59,584 bases of DNA from Phycisphaerae bacterium (GTDB lineage: Bacteria; Planctomycetota; Phycisphaerae; UBA1845). The notes beneath the pieces are model-generated. The model was not told the origin of the DNA. It saw nothing but the letters and a program-made list of their open reading frames with translations, and did no database searches. A program made the translations under genes and the position numbers. The stretch covers positions 144,842 through 204,425 of the forward strand of contig JANQQK010000039.1 of NCBI GenBank assembly GCA_028289375.1. Reading direction: 5' to 3'. Position 1 is the first letter of the stretch. Each line of letters begins with the position of its first letter. Below are positions 9,586 through 17,809 of this stretch, in pieces.

Positions 9586-11174
9586 GGCTGGATGCTGAAC
9601 GTTGCGTCGATGACACGGTCCGTCGTCTGCAATTGAACATCACCGCGCGTGGCTGCGAGATGCCGCAACAGGTGGAACACGGTTTCCACGTCATCGGACG
9701 CCCCAGCCATATCGGCCCACTGATTCGCCGTTCGCTTGTCGCCTGTGTTTTCGCGCATCGCCTTGAGCAACCTCAACTGCAACGCGAGGATTTCACCGGC
9801 CGCTTTCTTACCCGCTTCGACACCTGGCTGATGGTAGGCATTGATGTTGATCAGCGAGGCGTACAATCCGACCGCACGTTCGAAGAGCGCGATGAGCACG
9901 CCGATCGAACGCGGTGAGAGATCGTCGAGCGTGAGTGTCATCGATGCGCGACCTGCTTCATGCAGCGCTCGACGCGTCCCCAGCAGGAAGCCGTGCAGAT
10001 AGTCTCCGGTCGTGATGTCCAGCTCAACGCTTATTGAGTCACCGTCGCGATCGGCCAGAATCTGCACGAACGTCGCAAAGAAGTTGTTCGTCCCATCGCG
10101 AAGCTGCTGCACGTAGGCATGCTGATCGGTTGAGCCTTTGTTGCCGTAGACGGTGAGACCCTGACACACCTCGTGGCCGTCGCGATCAAGCCTCTTGCCG
10201 AGCGATTCCATCACCAGTTGCTGCAGATACTTGCCCAGGAGTGCAAGACGATCCTTGTAGGGCAGGACGACCATGGCTTTTTCGCCGACGCCATCGCCGG
10301 CAAGATGCCACATGACGGCCATCATGGCGGCGGGGTTTTCCAACAAAGTGGGTTTGCGCGTGATCTCGTCGCAGGTGGCTGCACCGGCGAGCATTGCGTC
10401 GATGTCGATTTCCTGAAGTGCAGCCGGCAAGAGTCCGACGGCGGACGTTTCCGAGGTTCGGCCTCCAACCCAATCCCACATGGGGAACCGTGCAAGCCAA
10501 CCGTCGGACGTCGCACGTTGGTCCAGCTCGCTGCCTTCACCCGTCACCGCCACCGCGCGGTCGGCGAAATCAAGACCTGCGGATGTAAATCGGTGCGCGA
10601 CTTCAAGCATGCCGTTACGCGTTTCCTTCGTACCACCCGACTTGGACACGACGATCACGAGCGTGGTCGCCAATCGATCGGCCAATCGATCGAGCACGAC
10701 GTCCATGCCATCAGGATCGGTGTTGTCGAAAAAGTGCGGGGCGAGTCCTTCGCCATTGCGACCGAGCGCATCGGCGACGAATTGCGGCCCCAATGCCGAC
10801 CCGCCGATGCCCACGAGCAGCATGTCGGTGAAGCGATCATGTCCATCGGGATGGACCTTGCCGCTGTGGACGTCGGCGGCGAAGGAGCGAATAGCCTGCA
10901 CAGCGCCGTCAATGGCGGATTGGATTTCGGGCGTCGGGGCAAGCGCGGCATTGCGAAGCCAATAGTGCCCCACCATGCGGTGCTCGTCCGGGTTGGCAAT
11001 CTGACCGGACTCGAGGCTGGCCATCTCCCCAAACGCCTTGGCCAGCGGACCGCTAAGCGCTTCGAGCGCCGCGTCCTGGAAATTCATGCGGCTGATGTCG
11101 ATTCCGAGTCCGATGGAGTCGAATCGGCGATAGCAGTGCTGAAATCTCGCCCACAGTTTGGCTGATTCGGTCAC
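9582..11174 (-). CDS. pgi: Glucose-6-phosphate isomerase
   Basis: Interconverts glucose-6-phosphate and fructose-6-phosphate in glycolysis and gluconeogenesis. The product of about 530 residues shows the family signatures: [12 protein letters not shown] (sugar-phosphate binding), [22 protein letters not shown], and the C-terminal active-site region [14 protein letters not shown]. The GTG at 11174 has AGGGGGG five bases upstream and gives a start VTESAKLW; an ATG at 11192 is the alternative. It is transcribed toward the aldehyde dehydrogenase, the two stops overlapping. It is divergent from the gene at 11380. Confidence 0.93.
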   Translation of the reverse strand: MTESAKLWARFQHCYRRFDSIGLGIDISRMNFQDAALEALSGPLAKAFGEMASLESGQIANPDEHRMVGHYWLRNAALAPTPEIQSAIDGAVQAIRSFAADVHSGKVHPDGHDRFTDMLLVGIGGSALGPQFVADALGRNGEGLAPHFFDNTDPDGMDVVLDRLADRLATTLVIVVSKSGGTKETRNGMLEVAHRFTSAGLDFADRAVAVTGEGSELDQRATSDGWLARFPMWDWVGGRTSETSAVGLLPAALQEIDIDAMLAGAATCDEITRKPTLLENPAAMMAVMWHLAGDGVGEKAMVVLPYKDRLALLGKYLQQLVMESLGKRLDRDGHEVCQGLTVYGNKGSTDQHAYVQQLRDGTNNFFATFVQILADRDGDSISVELDITTGDYLHGFLLGTRRALHEAGRASMTLTLDDLSPRSIGVLIALFERAVGLYASLININAYHQPGVEAGKKAAGEILALQLRLLKAMRENTGDKRTANQWADMAGASDDVETVFHLLRHLAATRGDVQLQTTDRVIDATFSIQP

Positions 11175-11266
11175 GGTGCCCCCCTTTTTCATCCTGGTGT
11201 CGTGCACGTTCTGCGGCTGATTCTATCGAACCCGTGCAGCGATGCCATGCGAAAACGGGGACACCC

Positions 11267-11295
11267 TTGGCGGGATTGGGCGGTTTGGCTAGACT
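11267..11295 (+). promoter_or_regulatory. Candidate sigma-70 promoter for the monooxygenase-like gene
   Basis: TTGGCG at 11267-11272 and TAGACT at 11290-11295 are spaced by 17 bases, 84 bases before the ATG at 11380. It sits in the divergent region between pgi and this gene. The match is moderate, so this is a suggestion only. Confidence 0.3.
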
Positions 11296-11379
11296 CCCGG
11301 AGAGGGTCGTACCGATAGACCAATCGGGCGCGTCGGACGTCTGAAACACTTTTCATCTAGCCGCATCAGGGAGAATCAG

Positions 11380-11706
11380 ATGGTTACCATCGGAATGAAC
11401 TACGAAGTGATCGAGGGCAAGCAGGAATTGTTCGAAACGATGTTCGCCAAGGTGCTCAAGGTGATGGGCGACATGGACGGTCATCATGAGTCCCATCTAT
11501 ACGTCGACGTGGCCAAGAAGACCAGCTACCTGATCGTGTCGGAGTGGACCAGCGAACAGGCGTTCGACGGGTTCATCGCCAGCGAGCAGTTCAAGAACGT
11601 CGCGAACTGGGGCAAGGAGCAGATTCTGGCTGCCCGTCCGAAGCACGAAGTGTATGGTCGTGAGGACGCTGCGTCCGCGGGAAGCTGCCCGGCGGGTGCA
11701 CACTAG
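11380..11706 (+). CDS. Antibiotic biosynthesis monooxygenase (ABM) domain protein
   Basis: A 108-residue small protein that reads like the dimeric ferredoxin-like ABM fold: a strand MVTIGMNYEVIEGK, a helix with FETMFAKVLKVM, then a hydrophobic strand SYLIVSEWTSEQAFDGF and helix SEQFKNVANWG. This family contains quinol monooxygenases, haem-degrading enzymes and many proteins of unknown role, and no catalytic residue pattern settles the choice. The start follows GGGAG by seven bases. It stands alone, with a possible promoter at 11267 and a clear terminator at 11730. The last 15 residues (AASAGSCPAGAH) look disordered. Confidence 0.75.
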   Translation: MVTIGMNYEVIEGKQELFETMFAKVLKVMGDMDGHHESHLYVDVAKKTSYLIVSEWTSEQAFDGFIASEQFKNVANWGKEQILAARPKHEVYGREDAASAGSCPAGAH

Positions 11707-11729
11707 AACGCGTCATCTGCAAAATGCAA

Positions 11730-11769
11730 ACGGCGGTCGCAGTCCATTCTCTGCGACCTCCGTTTTTTT
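11730..11769 (+). terminator. Rho-independent terminator after the ABM gene
   Basis: The 13-base arms 11730-11742 (ACGGCGGTCGCAG) and 11751-11763 (CTGCGACCTCCGT) pair with one mismatch around an eight-base loop. Seven T residues follow at 11763-11769. It lies between converging genes. The T-run favours the plus strand, though the hairpin may also help stop the minus-strand YHS transcript. Confidence 0.92.
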
Positions 11770-11785
11770 GTGCCCATCCCGGGCT

Positions 11786-12289
11786 TCAACCCGTGACTTT
11801 CTTCCAGAACTTGTCCGCTTTGGCGGTCAGTTCCGATTCGTTGCCGTCGTTCCACAGCTTCAGGGCGTCGACATTCCGGTTCTTGAGAAACAGCATCAGT
11901 CGGCCATTGACAATCTTGAAGTTGGTCGGATCGACGGGGAACTTGTCCTCAACCGCCATGCCGAAGGCGCACCATCCGCCATAAGCAGGGACGTACTTGG
12001 CCGGGTCTTTATCGAAGAGGCGGCGGGCGTCTTCGGAGACGAACCAGTAAGTGACACCGTCGTGGTCACGGGCGAACTCTGCTTTGCCGCGGATGGCCTT
12101 GCCGGCGGCAAAGTAGGCGACGGGGCAGTAGCCTTCCAGTGCGACGCCGGTGCTCGGGATATTGAAACTGTTCAGGTACGCGCGGGAATCGGTCGCTTTC
12201 TCGGTCTCGGACATTCCGGCGAAGGTGGCTGCGGTCAGTCCGACCATGGCGATCATCATCATCGCCCACACTGCGGTCTTGCGTGTCAT
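11786..12289 (-). CDS. Exported YHS-domain protein
   Basis: The ATG at 12289 is preceded by GAGGAG at good spacing and gives 167 residues with a signal peptide (AVWAMMMIAMVGLTAATFAG). The mature part contains a YHS-type region (ALEGYCPVAYFAAGKA, TYWFVSEDARRLFDKDPAKY, VPAYGGWCAFGMA). YHS domains are associated with metal binding or redox proteins; single-domain exported forms like this are common in planctomycetes and proteobacteria with no proven function. It lies 53 bases after the AhpD-like gene on the same strand, so the two are probably co-transcribed. A hydroperoxide or metal stress role is an inference from that neighbour. Confidence 0.82.
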   Translation of the reverse strand: MTRKTAVWAMMMIAMVGLTAATFAGMSETEKATDSRAYLNSFNIPSTGVALEGYCPVAYFAAGKAIRGKAEFARDHDGVTYWFVSEDARRLFDKDPAKYVPAYGGWCAFGMAVEDKFPVDPTNFKIVNGRLMLFLKNRNVDALKLWNDGNESELTAKADKFWKKVTG

Positions 12290-12342
12290 GGTTTTATCTC
12301 CTCGTCTTGGTTCTTGCGTCTGGTGTTTTCTGATCTGTCGCT

Positions 12343-12894
12343 TCAAACTGGCTGCGCTTCGAGCTTCTCAACTTCGGGGAAGTCGATTTCTGTGTCGGCC
12401 ACGTGGTTGAAGTAGTTGGTGAAGATGTTCATCGCGACGTGCGCGGTGATCTCGGCGATGGCGGCGTCATCAAAGCCGGCGGACCGAACCGCTTCAACAT
12501 CAGCATCGCTGACGTGGCCCCGTTCGGCGAGAATCCGGCGGGCGAATGTCAGAGCAGCTTCAGACTTCGCGTCCGATGAGAATCCGCGGCGGTTGCGGTT
12601 GATTTCCTCCGCATCGAGACCGGCCATCTTGCCGAGCGTGCTGTGGGCAGCGAGGCAGTAATCGCAGCCGTTGGTTTCGCCGACGACGAGGGCGATCTGC
12701 TCACGGAGCTTGGGCGACAGCGTGCCCTTTGACAGTGCTCCGCTGATGCCGAGGTAGGAATCGAGTACGACCGGTGCGTTGGCCATCGTCCGCATAATGT
12801 TCGGCACGGTGCCGAGCTTTTTCTGGACGTTGTCGAAGGTTGTCTGCGTCTTGTTGTCCACTTCGTTGTTCTGCAGTGCGTTGAGGCGTGGCAT
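12343..12894 (-). CDS. AhpD-like/carboxymuconolactone decarboxylase family protein
   Basis: The 183-residue protein has the AhpD-type redox site GETNGCDYCLAAHS: a Glu, then C-x2-C and a His four residues later, as in alkylhydroperoxidase AhpD. Such proteins reduce peroxides with a disulfide-exchanging Cys pair. Helical segments before and after (LREQIALVV, AEITAHVAMNIFTNYFNHVADT) fit the family fold. The start at 12894 has AGGAGA six bases upstream. It is first of a two-gene unit with the YHS gene and divergent from an ECF sigma gene starting at 13064, so it is a natural candidate target of that sigma factor. Peroxidase activity is likely but the electron donor is not visible here. Confidence 0.85.
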   Translation of the reverse strand: MPRLNALQNNEVDNKTQTTFDNVQKKLGTVPNIMRTMANAPVVLDSYLGISGALSKGTLSPKLREQIALVVGETNGCDYCLAAHSTLGKMAGLDAEEINRNRRGFSSDAKSEAALTFARRILAERGHVSDADVEAVRSAGFDDAAIAEITAHVAMNIFTNYFNHVADTEIDFPEVEKLEAQPV

Positions 12895-13063
12895 GTCTGT
12901 TCTCCTGTTTCTGTGACCTCGATTCGTTTCCGGGCATCGTCTCGTCCCGGGTTCGCCCCTTTGACGACGCGGGAATCTGAATCCTTACCAACCGATGGCA
13001 ACTTTTTTTCGCAGGTCCGTTTTTCGTCGCGGAGCGGCGTCCGGACGCCTAGAATGGCCACGG

Positions 13064-13675
13064 ATGACGTCGACCACCGCCCAACCGATGAGCAACGATG
13101 ACTGGATGGCCGGCCTTTCGGACGGTCGCGAGGAAACGGTCGCGGCGTTGCGGGATCGGATTCGATCGGGATTGGGCGCGGCGATGGCCAATCGCTCCGA
13201 CGTGGACGATGCCGATCTGGACGACTTCACGCAGGAGGCAGTCGTCCGCGTGTTGGATCAGTTGGCGACATTTCGCGGCAACAGCAAATTCACGACGTGG
13301 GCGATGGCTGTGGCGGTGCGCGTGAGCCTGACAGCGATGCGTCGGCGTCGATGGAAGGATCGGTCGCTGGACGAGCTGCTGGATGACCCGGTGGCAGACA
13401 GCGACGGCGATGCTGCGGCAGCGTCGGACAGCCGGCGCGAACTGTTCTCGGCGATGCGGACGGCGATCGACGATGCGTTGGCTCCACGGCAGCGGCAGGT
13501 ACTGCTGGCTGAGCTAAGCGGCGTGCCGCAGGTTGTGCTGGCTGATCAACTGGGCATGACACCAAGTGCGGTCTACAAAGCAACGCACGATGCACGAAAG
13601 CGATTGAAGGTTGCGCTGCAAGACCGAGGATTCCACGAGGAAGCGGTCAAGGAAGTGTTGGCCGGCGATGGTTGA
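13064..13675 (+). CDS. ECF-type RNA polymerase sigma factor
   Basis: From the ATG at 13064 the product is 203 residues. Region 2 is seen in DADLDDFTQEAVVRVLDQL followed by FRGNSKFTTWAMAVAVR (promoter -10 recognition and core binding). Region 4 is seen in RQVLLAELSGVPQVVLADQ and MTPSAVYKATHDARKRL (helix-turn-helix for the -35 element). No strong ribosome site marks the start; an in-frame ATG at 13088 is the alternative and the frame open from 12995 is too long. Nine bases after its stop begins a gene for a zinc-type anti-sigma protein, so the pair forms one operon. It is divergent from ahpD/YHS, suggesting control of those genes and of itself. Confidence 0.85.
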   Translation: MTSTTAQPMSNDDWMAGLSDGREETVAALRDRIRSGLGAAMANRSDVDDADLDDFTQEAVVRVLDQLATFRGNSKFTTWAMAVAVRVSLTAMRRRRWKDRSLDELLDDPVADSDGDAAAASDSRRELFSAMRTAIDDALAPRQRQVLLAELSGVPQVVLADQLGMTPSAVYKATHDARKRLKVALQDRGFHEEAVKEVLAGDG

Positions 13676-13684
13676 ATTGAAGAA

Positions 13685-13948
13685 ATGAACAAACCGAGCG
13701 AAGAACATCTTGCCGACCTTGCTAGGCTCCTAAACGACACCGAGGAGCAGGAGATCGACTGCGCGGAGATGCTCAACCGCGTCGGGCCCTACCTCGAAGC
13801 GCTGTCGAAGCGCCACACGCCCGATGCCGACCTCAGGACGGTCGCCCAGCATCTGAAGATTTGTCCCGAGTGTCGCGAGGAGTTCGACCTGCTGCTGCGG
13901 GCGGAGGGCATCGATCCGGACCAGCTTGCGAACGACTGCCTCGATTAG
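13685..13948 (+). CDS. Small ZAS-type anti-sigma-like protein
   Basis: An 87-residue acidic protein with the motif HLKICPECREEF, i.e. H-x3-C-x2-C, and an earlier Cys (EIDCAEML). This is the zinc-associated anti-sigma (ZAS) signature, in which an upstream residue with the H-C-C set binds zinc or senses thiol oxidation. It has no membrane segment, so it would act in the cytoplasm. It lies nine bases after the sigma gene, the usual arrangement for a cognate pair. Regulation of the sigma factor by redox state is an inference that fits the neighbouring AhpD-like gene. Confidence 0.72.
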   Translation: MNKPSEEHLADLARLLNDTEEQEIDCAEMLNRVGPYLEALSKRHTPDADLRTVAQHLKICPECREEFDLLLRAEGIDPDQLANDCLD

Positions 13949-14091
13949 GTCCATTCACGGAGGGTCAAATCCCCCAACAGCGATTTGGGCGAAAGGCACC
14001 GCCGGTGCGGCATATCCCCCACCACGCATTGCGTGAATCGCCCCTTCGGACCGAAAAAACCGGTTCGGGCTGCACGATGCACCCGATTCGC

Positions 14092-14109
14092 TTGGCATGC
14101 GGCCTGCAA
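14092..14109 (+). promoter_or_regulatory. Sigma-54 (RpoN) promoter for the hydrogenase operon
   Basis: TTGGCATGCGGCCTGCAA matches the -24/-12 pattern TTGGCACG-N4-TTGCA very well: the invariant GG is at 14094-14095, GC at 14106-14107, and there are exactly ten bases between them. It lies 47 bases before the GTG of hypA, leaving room for a short leader. Hydrogenase operons in proteobacteria such as Ralstonia are known to use RpoN with an activator. No activator gene is seen in this window. Confidence 0.7.
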
Positions 14110-14155
14110 ACACTCTGGTGCGTCGCCATTTGGCGTCGCGGCGGAGGTTGCCATC

Positions 14156-14551
14156 GTGCATGAATTGTCCATAGCTCAGAACCTTGTCCAACTTGTCGAA
14201 GCCACTGCGGCTGAGCACCAGGTGATGGCGGTTCGATCTGTCCGTGTGCGGATCGGAGCGTTGTCCGGGGTGGTCGGATTCGCGCTGGAGTCGGCGTTCG
14301 GGCTGGTCCGGGAAGGGACAGTTTGTGCGGGTGCATCATTGGATATCGAGGACGTGCCGGTGCGGATCGCCTGTCCGAATTGTGGGTCGGTGACCGTGAA
14401 TGACCTCACTTTCATGCTGTGTCCGAATTGCGGGCGGGCATCGAGTGAGTTGCTGTCTGGTCGCGAACTCGAGATCGCGTCGATCGAGGTGGATGAATCG
14501 GATTGCGGGTGTGCAGCGTCTGAGTCCGTTGCTGCGCTCGCGAGGTGCTGA
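14156..14551 (+). CDS. hypA: Hydrogenase nickel-insertion protein HypA
   Basis: Delivers nickel to the hydrogenase large subunit together with HypB. The frame is open far upstream, but the family N-terminus M-H-E-L-S is found at a GTG at 14156 (VHELSIAQNLVQL) with GGAGG eight bases before it, which fixes the start. His2, needed for nickel binding, is present. The zinc site is two CPNC motifs (C73, C76, C89, C92). The product is 131 residues, slightly longer than typical because of a tail after the zinc domain. Its stop lies two bases before the ATG of hypB, indicating tight coupling. It is the first gene after the sigma-54 promoter. Confidence 0.93.
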   Translation: MHELSIAQNLVQLVEATAAEHQVMAVRSVRVRIGALSGVVGFALESAFGLVREGTVCAGASLDIEDVPVRIACPNCGSVTVNDLTFMLCPNCGRASSELLSGRELEIASIEVDESDCGCAASESVAALARC

Positions 14552-14553
14552 CG

Positions 14554-15246
14554 ATGACACGCATTCTCGATGTACGTCAGAAGATTCTGAAGCAGAACGA
14601 TGAGACCGCGCGTGCGATGCGTGCGCGGTTCCACGATGCGGGCACCTTCGTCTGTGACCTTGTTTCCAGTCCCGGAGCCGGAAAAACCGAGCTGCTGACG
14701 TATACGATGCGGGAACTGCGTGAACGAGGGATGACATGCGCCGCGGTGGTCGGTGACCTTGCCACCAACAACGATGCTGAACGGCTGGCCACCAGCGGCG
14801 CGCCGGCGAAACAGATCCTTACCGGCACCATGTGCCACCTTGAGGCGGACATGGTTGCAGAGAGCATTCGTGGCTGGGACCTTTCCACGCTCGACGCGCT
14901 CTTCATTGAGAACGTCGGAAATCTTGTCTGCCCAGCCACGTGGGACCTCGGAGCGGACAAACGCATTCTGCTTTTTCCGGTGACCGAGGGTGAGGACAAG
15001 CCACTCAAGTACCCGACACTGATCAACACGGCTGATCTGGTGATCATCAACAAGCTGGACTTGGCGGAGGCGGTCGGATTTGATCGCGAACTGGCGATTC
15101 ACAACGTCGAGCGCGTGCGCCCCGACGTGCCGGTGCTCGAATTGTCCGTGCGCAACAACGCCGGTCTGGAAGCCTGGATGAATTGGGTTGTCCATCATGT
15201 CGCTGCAGACGTTCCTGTCGCGCCAGCGGAAGCAAGTTCCTTCTAA
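14554..15246 (+). CDS. hypB: Hydrogenase maturation GTPase HypB
   Basis: GTPase that acts with HypA in nickel insertion. The ATG at 14554 with GAGG eight bases upstream is preferred over a GTG at 14545; it gives 230 residues. Motifs: P-loop SPGAGKT (39-45), the metal-binding Cys94-His95 in GTMCHLEADM, Cys126 in ENVGNLVCPA, and the guanine-specificity NKLD (166-169). The N-terminal His-rich nickel-storage stretch and the CxxCGC motif of some HypB proteins are absent. A gap of 143 bases separates it from hoxE; no separate promoter is obvious in it. The other maturation genes (hypC, D, E, F) are not in this window. Confidence 0.93.
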   Translation: MTRILDVRQKILKQNDETARAMRARFHDAGTFVCDLVSSPGAGKTELLTYTMRELRERGMTCAAVVGDLATNNDAERLATSGAPAKQILTGTMCHLEADMVAESIRGWDLSTLDALFIENVGNLVCPATWDLGADKRILLFPVTEGEDKPLKYPTLINTADLVIINKLDLAEAVGFDRELAIHNVERVRPDVPVLELSVRNNAGLEAWMNWVVHHVAADVPVAPAEASSF

Positions 15247-15389
15247 GTCGATCATACCGATCAACGTCACATCGATTCACTTCGTGAGGACAGTCAGGAT
15301 TCACTGGCGCGTCAATTGCAGGGTATTTGGGTGACAGCATCGGGCTGGACACGAATTGGTGACCAAATGTTTTGGGAGACGTGAAGACC

Positions 15390-15911
15390 GTGCCAACGCA
15401 ACTTGCACACATTGAATCGGTCAGTCGCAGTGGCGCGACGGTGGCGGCGTCGGAATTCCCGCTGTTCGACGAGTTGAACGCCACGATCGCGCACTTTGAC
15501 CATTCCCCCAAAGCGCTGATCCAGGTGCTGCACAGAGCGCAGGAACTGTTCGGATACCTGCGCGAGGATGTGATCGATCATGTCAGCCGGGAGCTTCGCC
15601 TGCCGGTCAGCAAGATCAATGGGGTGATCGGGTTTTACAGCTTTTTCAGCCGCGTTCCACAGGGCAAGCACACGGTGACGGTGTGCATGGGGACAGCCTG
15701 CTATGTGCGCGGGGCGGATCAGTTGGTTCGTGGTCTGAACAAGCTGCTCGGCGTGGAGCCGGGTGATACGACGAGCGATGGTCGCTACAGCGTCCGGTGT
15801 GCCCGTTGCGTGGGTGCATGCGGGCTGGCGCCGGTACTGGTGATCGACGACGACGTGCACGGCAATGTGCAGACGGCTCGACTCAAGAACGTGGTCAGGC
15901 AATACAAATGA
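15390..15911 (+). CDS. hoxE: Hydrogenase diaphorase subunit HoxE (NuoE-like, [2Fe-2S])
   Basis: NuoE/24-kDa-type thioredoxin-fold subunit carrying one [2Fe-2S] cluster. With a start at the GTG at 15390 it has 173 residues. Cluster ligands are C99 and C104 (C-x4-C in VCMGTACYV) and C140 and C144 (C-x3-C in RCARCVGACG). The helical N-terminal domain (ALIQVLHRAQELFGYL) is typical. The start is uncertain: GGGAG at 15374 could serve GTG 15381 or 15390, and a TTG lies at 15372. Its stop overlaps the start of hoxF as ATGA (15908-15911). In the complex it passes electrons near the flavin of HoxF. Confidence 0.9.
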   Translation: MPTQLAHIESVSRSGATVAASEFPLFDELNATIAHFDHSPKALIQVLHRAQELFGYLREDVIDHVSRELRLPVSKINGVIGFYSFFSRVPQGKHTVTVCMGTACYVRGADQLVRGLNKLLGVEPGDTTSDGRYSVRCARCVGACGLAPVLVIDDDVHGNVQTARLKNVVRQYK

Positions 15912-17803
15912 ACACTGCAGAACTCAAACAATGGGGCGAGCGCGAGGCAAAGGGACTGTCGCTGCGGCTGGCAGCGTCGCCCAATCCGCCCGCCGTCGAC
16001 TCCGACGTCATCGGGCATCGCCGCGAAGTGCTCGTGTGTGTCGGGGGCGCGTGCATCAGTTGTGGTGCCGAGAAGGTTGCGGCGCGTTTTCAGGACCGCA
16101 TCGAGGCGATGAACCTGGAAGTGGACGTGCGGCTGGTTGCGACCGGCTGCGTGGGATGCTGCGACCTTGGTGTGGTCGTTCAGGTTCTGCCGGATGATGT
16201 CTTGTATCGGCGTGTGACGGAGAAGGACGTCGACGCTGTCGTGCAATCGCACCTGGTTGACGGCGATATCGTCGAGTCATTGCTGCATCAGCCTGAGGGA
16301 CAGGCCACACCCTACCGCAACGCAGCCGAGATGCCTTTCTTTAAGTATCAGCAGAAGATCGTGCTGGAAAACAGCGGTGTGATCGATCCGGAGCGTATCG
16401 ACGAGTACGTCGCGCTGGAGGGATACGCAGCGCTGGCGAAGGCGTTGACGGAATTACAGCCCGAGCAGGTCGTCGAGGAAGTGAAAACGAGCGGGCTGCG
16501 CGGGCGTGGCGGTGGTGGATTCTCGGTCGGAATGAAGTGGTCGATGCTGGCATCGGCGCCGGGTGATCACAAGCACGTGATCTGCAATGCCGACGAAGGC
16601 GACCCCGGGGCGTTCATGGATCGGAGCGTTCTAGAGAGTGATCCGCATCGTGTGCTTGAAGGCATGCTGCTGGCAGGTTTCGCAACGGGTGCATCCCACG
16701 GTGTGATCTACGTGCGGGCCGAGTACCCGCTGGCGATCAAGCGGCTGCAATTGGCGATCGATCAGGCGCGGGAGCACAACCTTCTGGGCGAAAACATTCT
16801 TGATAGCTCTTTCGCGTTTGAAATCGAGATTCGCGTGGGGGCTGGTGCATTCGTCTGCGGCGAGGAGACGGCGTTGATCGCATCGGTCGAGGGTCAGCGT
16901 GGTCAGCCAAGTCCACGACCGCCCTACCCGACGCAGTCGGGCCTGAACCGCGAACCTTCGATGATCAACAACGTGGAGACGTTTGCGAACATACCGCCAA
17001 TCATCCGACGCGGCGGCGCGTGGTACGCAGCCATCGGGACCGAGAAGAGCACGGGGACAAAGGTATTCGCACTGGCGGGTGCCATCACCAACACGGGGCT
17101 GGTCGAAGTGCCGATGGGTACGACGTTGCGGACACTGGTGTTCGACGTCGGCGGAGGTGTCCCGAATGGTCGGACGTTCAAGGCGGCCCAGACGGGTGGG
17201 CCATCCGGCGGGTGCATTCCAGCGGAGCATCTGGATACGCCGCTTGATTTTGACTCGCTCCAGGCGCTTGGCTCGATCATGGGCAGTGGCGGACTCATCG
17301 TGATGGACGAGACGTCGTGCATGGTGGATGTCGCGCGTTTCTTCATGGACTTCTGTGTGGACGAGTCTTGCGGCAAATGTCCGCCCTGCCGGGTTGGCAC
17401 TTATCAGATGCTCCACATGCTGGAGAAGATCTGCGAGGGGCGGGCCGGCGAGGATGAGCTGGAACGGATGGAATCGCTGGCGGATGTGGTGAGCACGGCG
17501 AGTCTGTGCGGGCTGGGCATGACAGCGCCCAATCCGGTACTGAGCACGATGCGGCATTTCCGAGCTGAGTATGACGCGCACATTCTCGATCACCGATGTC
17601 CAGCCGGTGTGTGTCGCAAACTGCTGACATTCTCGATCCTGGAGGATCAGTGCACGGGTTGCAGTTTGTGTGCACGCAACTGCCCGGTCGACGTGATTCA
17701 CAAGTTCGACGATCGCAAGCAGTTCTGGATCGATACGACGGACTGCATCCATTGCGGTCAGTGCTTCGATGTGTGCCGCTTTGATGCGGTCCTGAAGGAA
17801 TAG
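15908..17803 (+). CDS. hoxF: Hydrogenase flavoprotein subunit HoxF with C-terminal ferredoxin domain
   Basis: 631-residue NuoF-type subunit that oxidises or reduces NAD(P)(H) through FMN. Domains in order: thioredoxin-like [2Fe-2S] (C44, C49, C81, C84/C85); FMN and NADH sites GLRGRGGGGFSVGMKW (197-211) and GAGAFVCGEETALIASVEG (311-329); [4Fe-4S] ligands C488, C491, C494 and C534; a HRCPAGVC element (562-569); and a C-terminal two-[4Fe-4S] ferredoxin (C582, 585, 588, 592 and C613, 616, 619, 623). The last element is not part of ordinary cyanobacterial or Ralstonia HoxF but is a hallmark of HydB/HndC-type subunits of electron-bifurcating hydrogenases. The ATG overlaps the hoxE stop. The upstream extension to 15797 is only open frame. 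Confidence 0.93.
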   Translation: MNTAELKQWGEREAKGLSLRLAASPNPPAVDSDVIGHRREVLVCVGGACISCGAEKVAARFQDRIEAMNLEVDVRLVATGCVGCCDLGVVVQVLPDDVLYRRVTEKDVDAVVQSHLVDGDIVESLLHQPEGQATPYRNAAEMPFFKYQQKIVLENSGVIDPERIDEYVALEGYAALAKALTELQPEQVVEEVKTSGLRGRGGGGFSVGMKWSMLASAPGDHKHVICNADEGDPGAFMDRSVLESDPHRVLEGMLLAGFATGASHGVIYVRAEYPLAIKRLQLAIDQAREHNLLGENILDSSFAFEIEIRVGAGAFVCGEETALIASVEGQRGQPSPRPPYPTQSGLNREPSMINNVETFANIPPIIRRGGAWYAAIGTEKSTGTKVFALAGAITNTGLVEVPMGTTLRTLVFDVGGGVPNGRTFKAAQTGGPSGGCIPAEHLDTPLDFDSLQALGSIMGSGGLIVMDETSCMVDVARFFMDFCVDESCGKCPPCRVGTYQMLHMLEKICEGRAGEDELERMESLADVVSTASLCGLGMTAPNPVLSTMRHFRAEYDAHILDHRCPAGVCRKLLTFSILEDQCTGCSLCARNCPVDVIHKFDDRKQFWIDTTDCIHCGQCFDVCRFDAVLKE

Positions 17804-17809
17804 ATTGAC

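Noticed and set aside
13985..14155. Upstream extension of hypA to 13985
   Set aside because: HypA proteins start M-H-E-L-S; that sequence begins at the GTG at 14156 with a perfect ribosome site, and the sigma-54 promoter lies inside the supposed extension.
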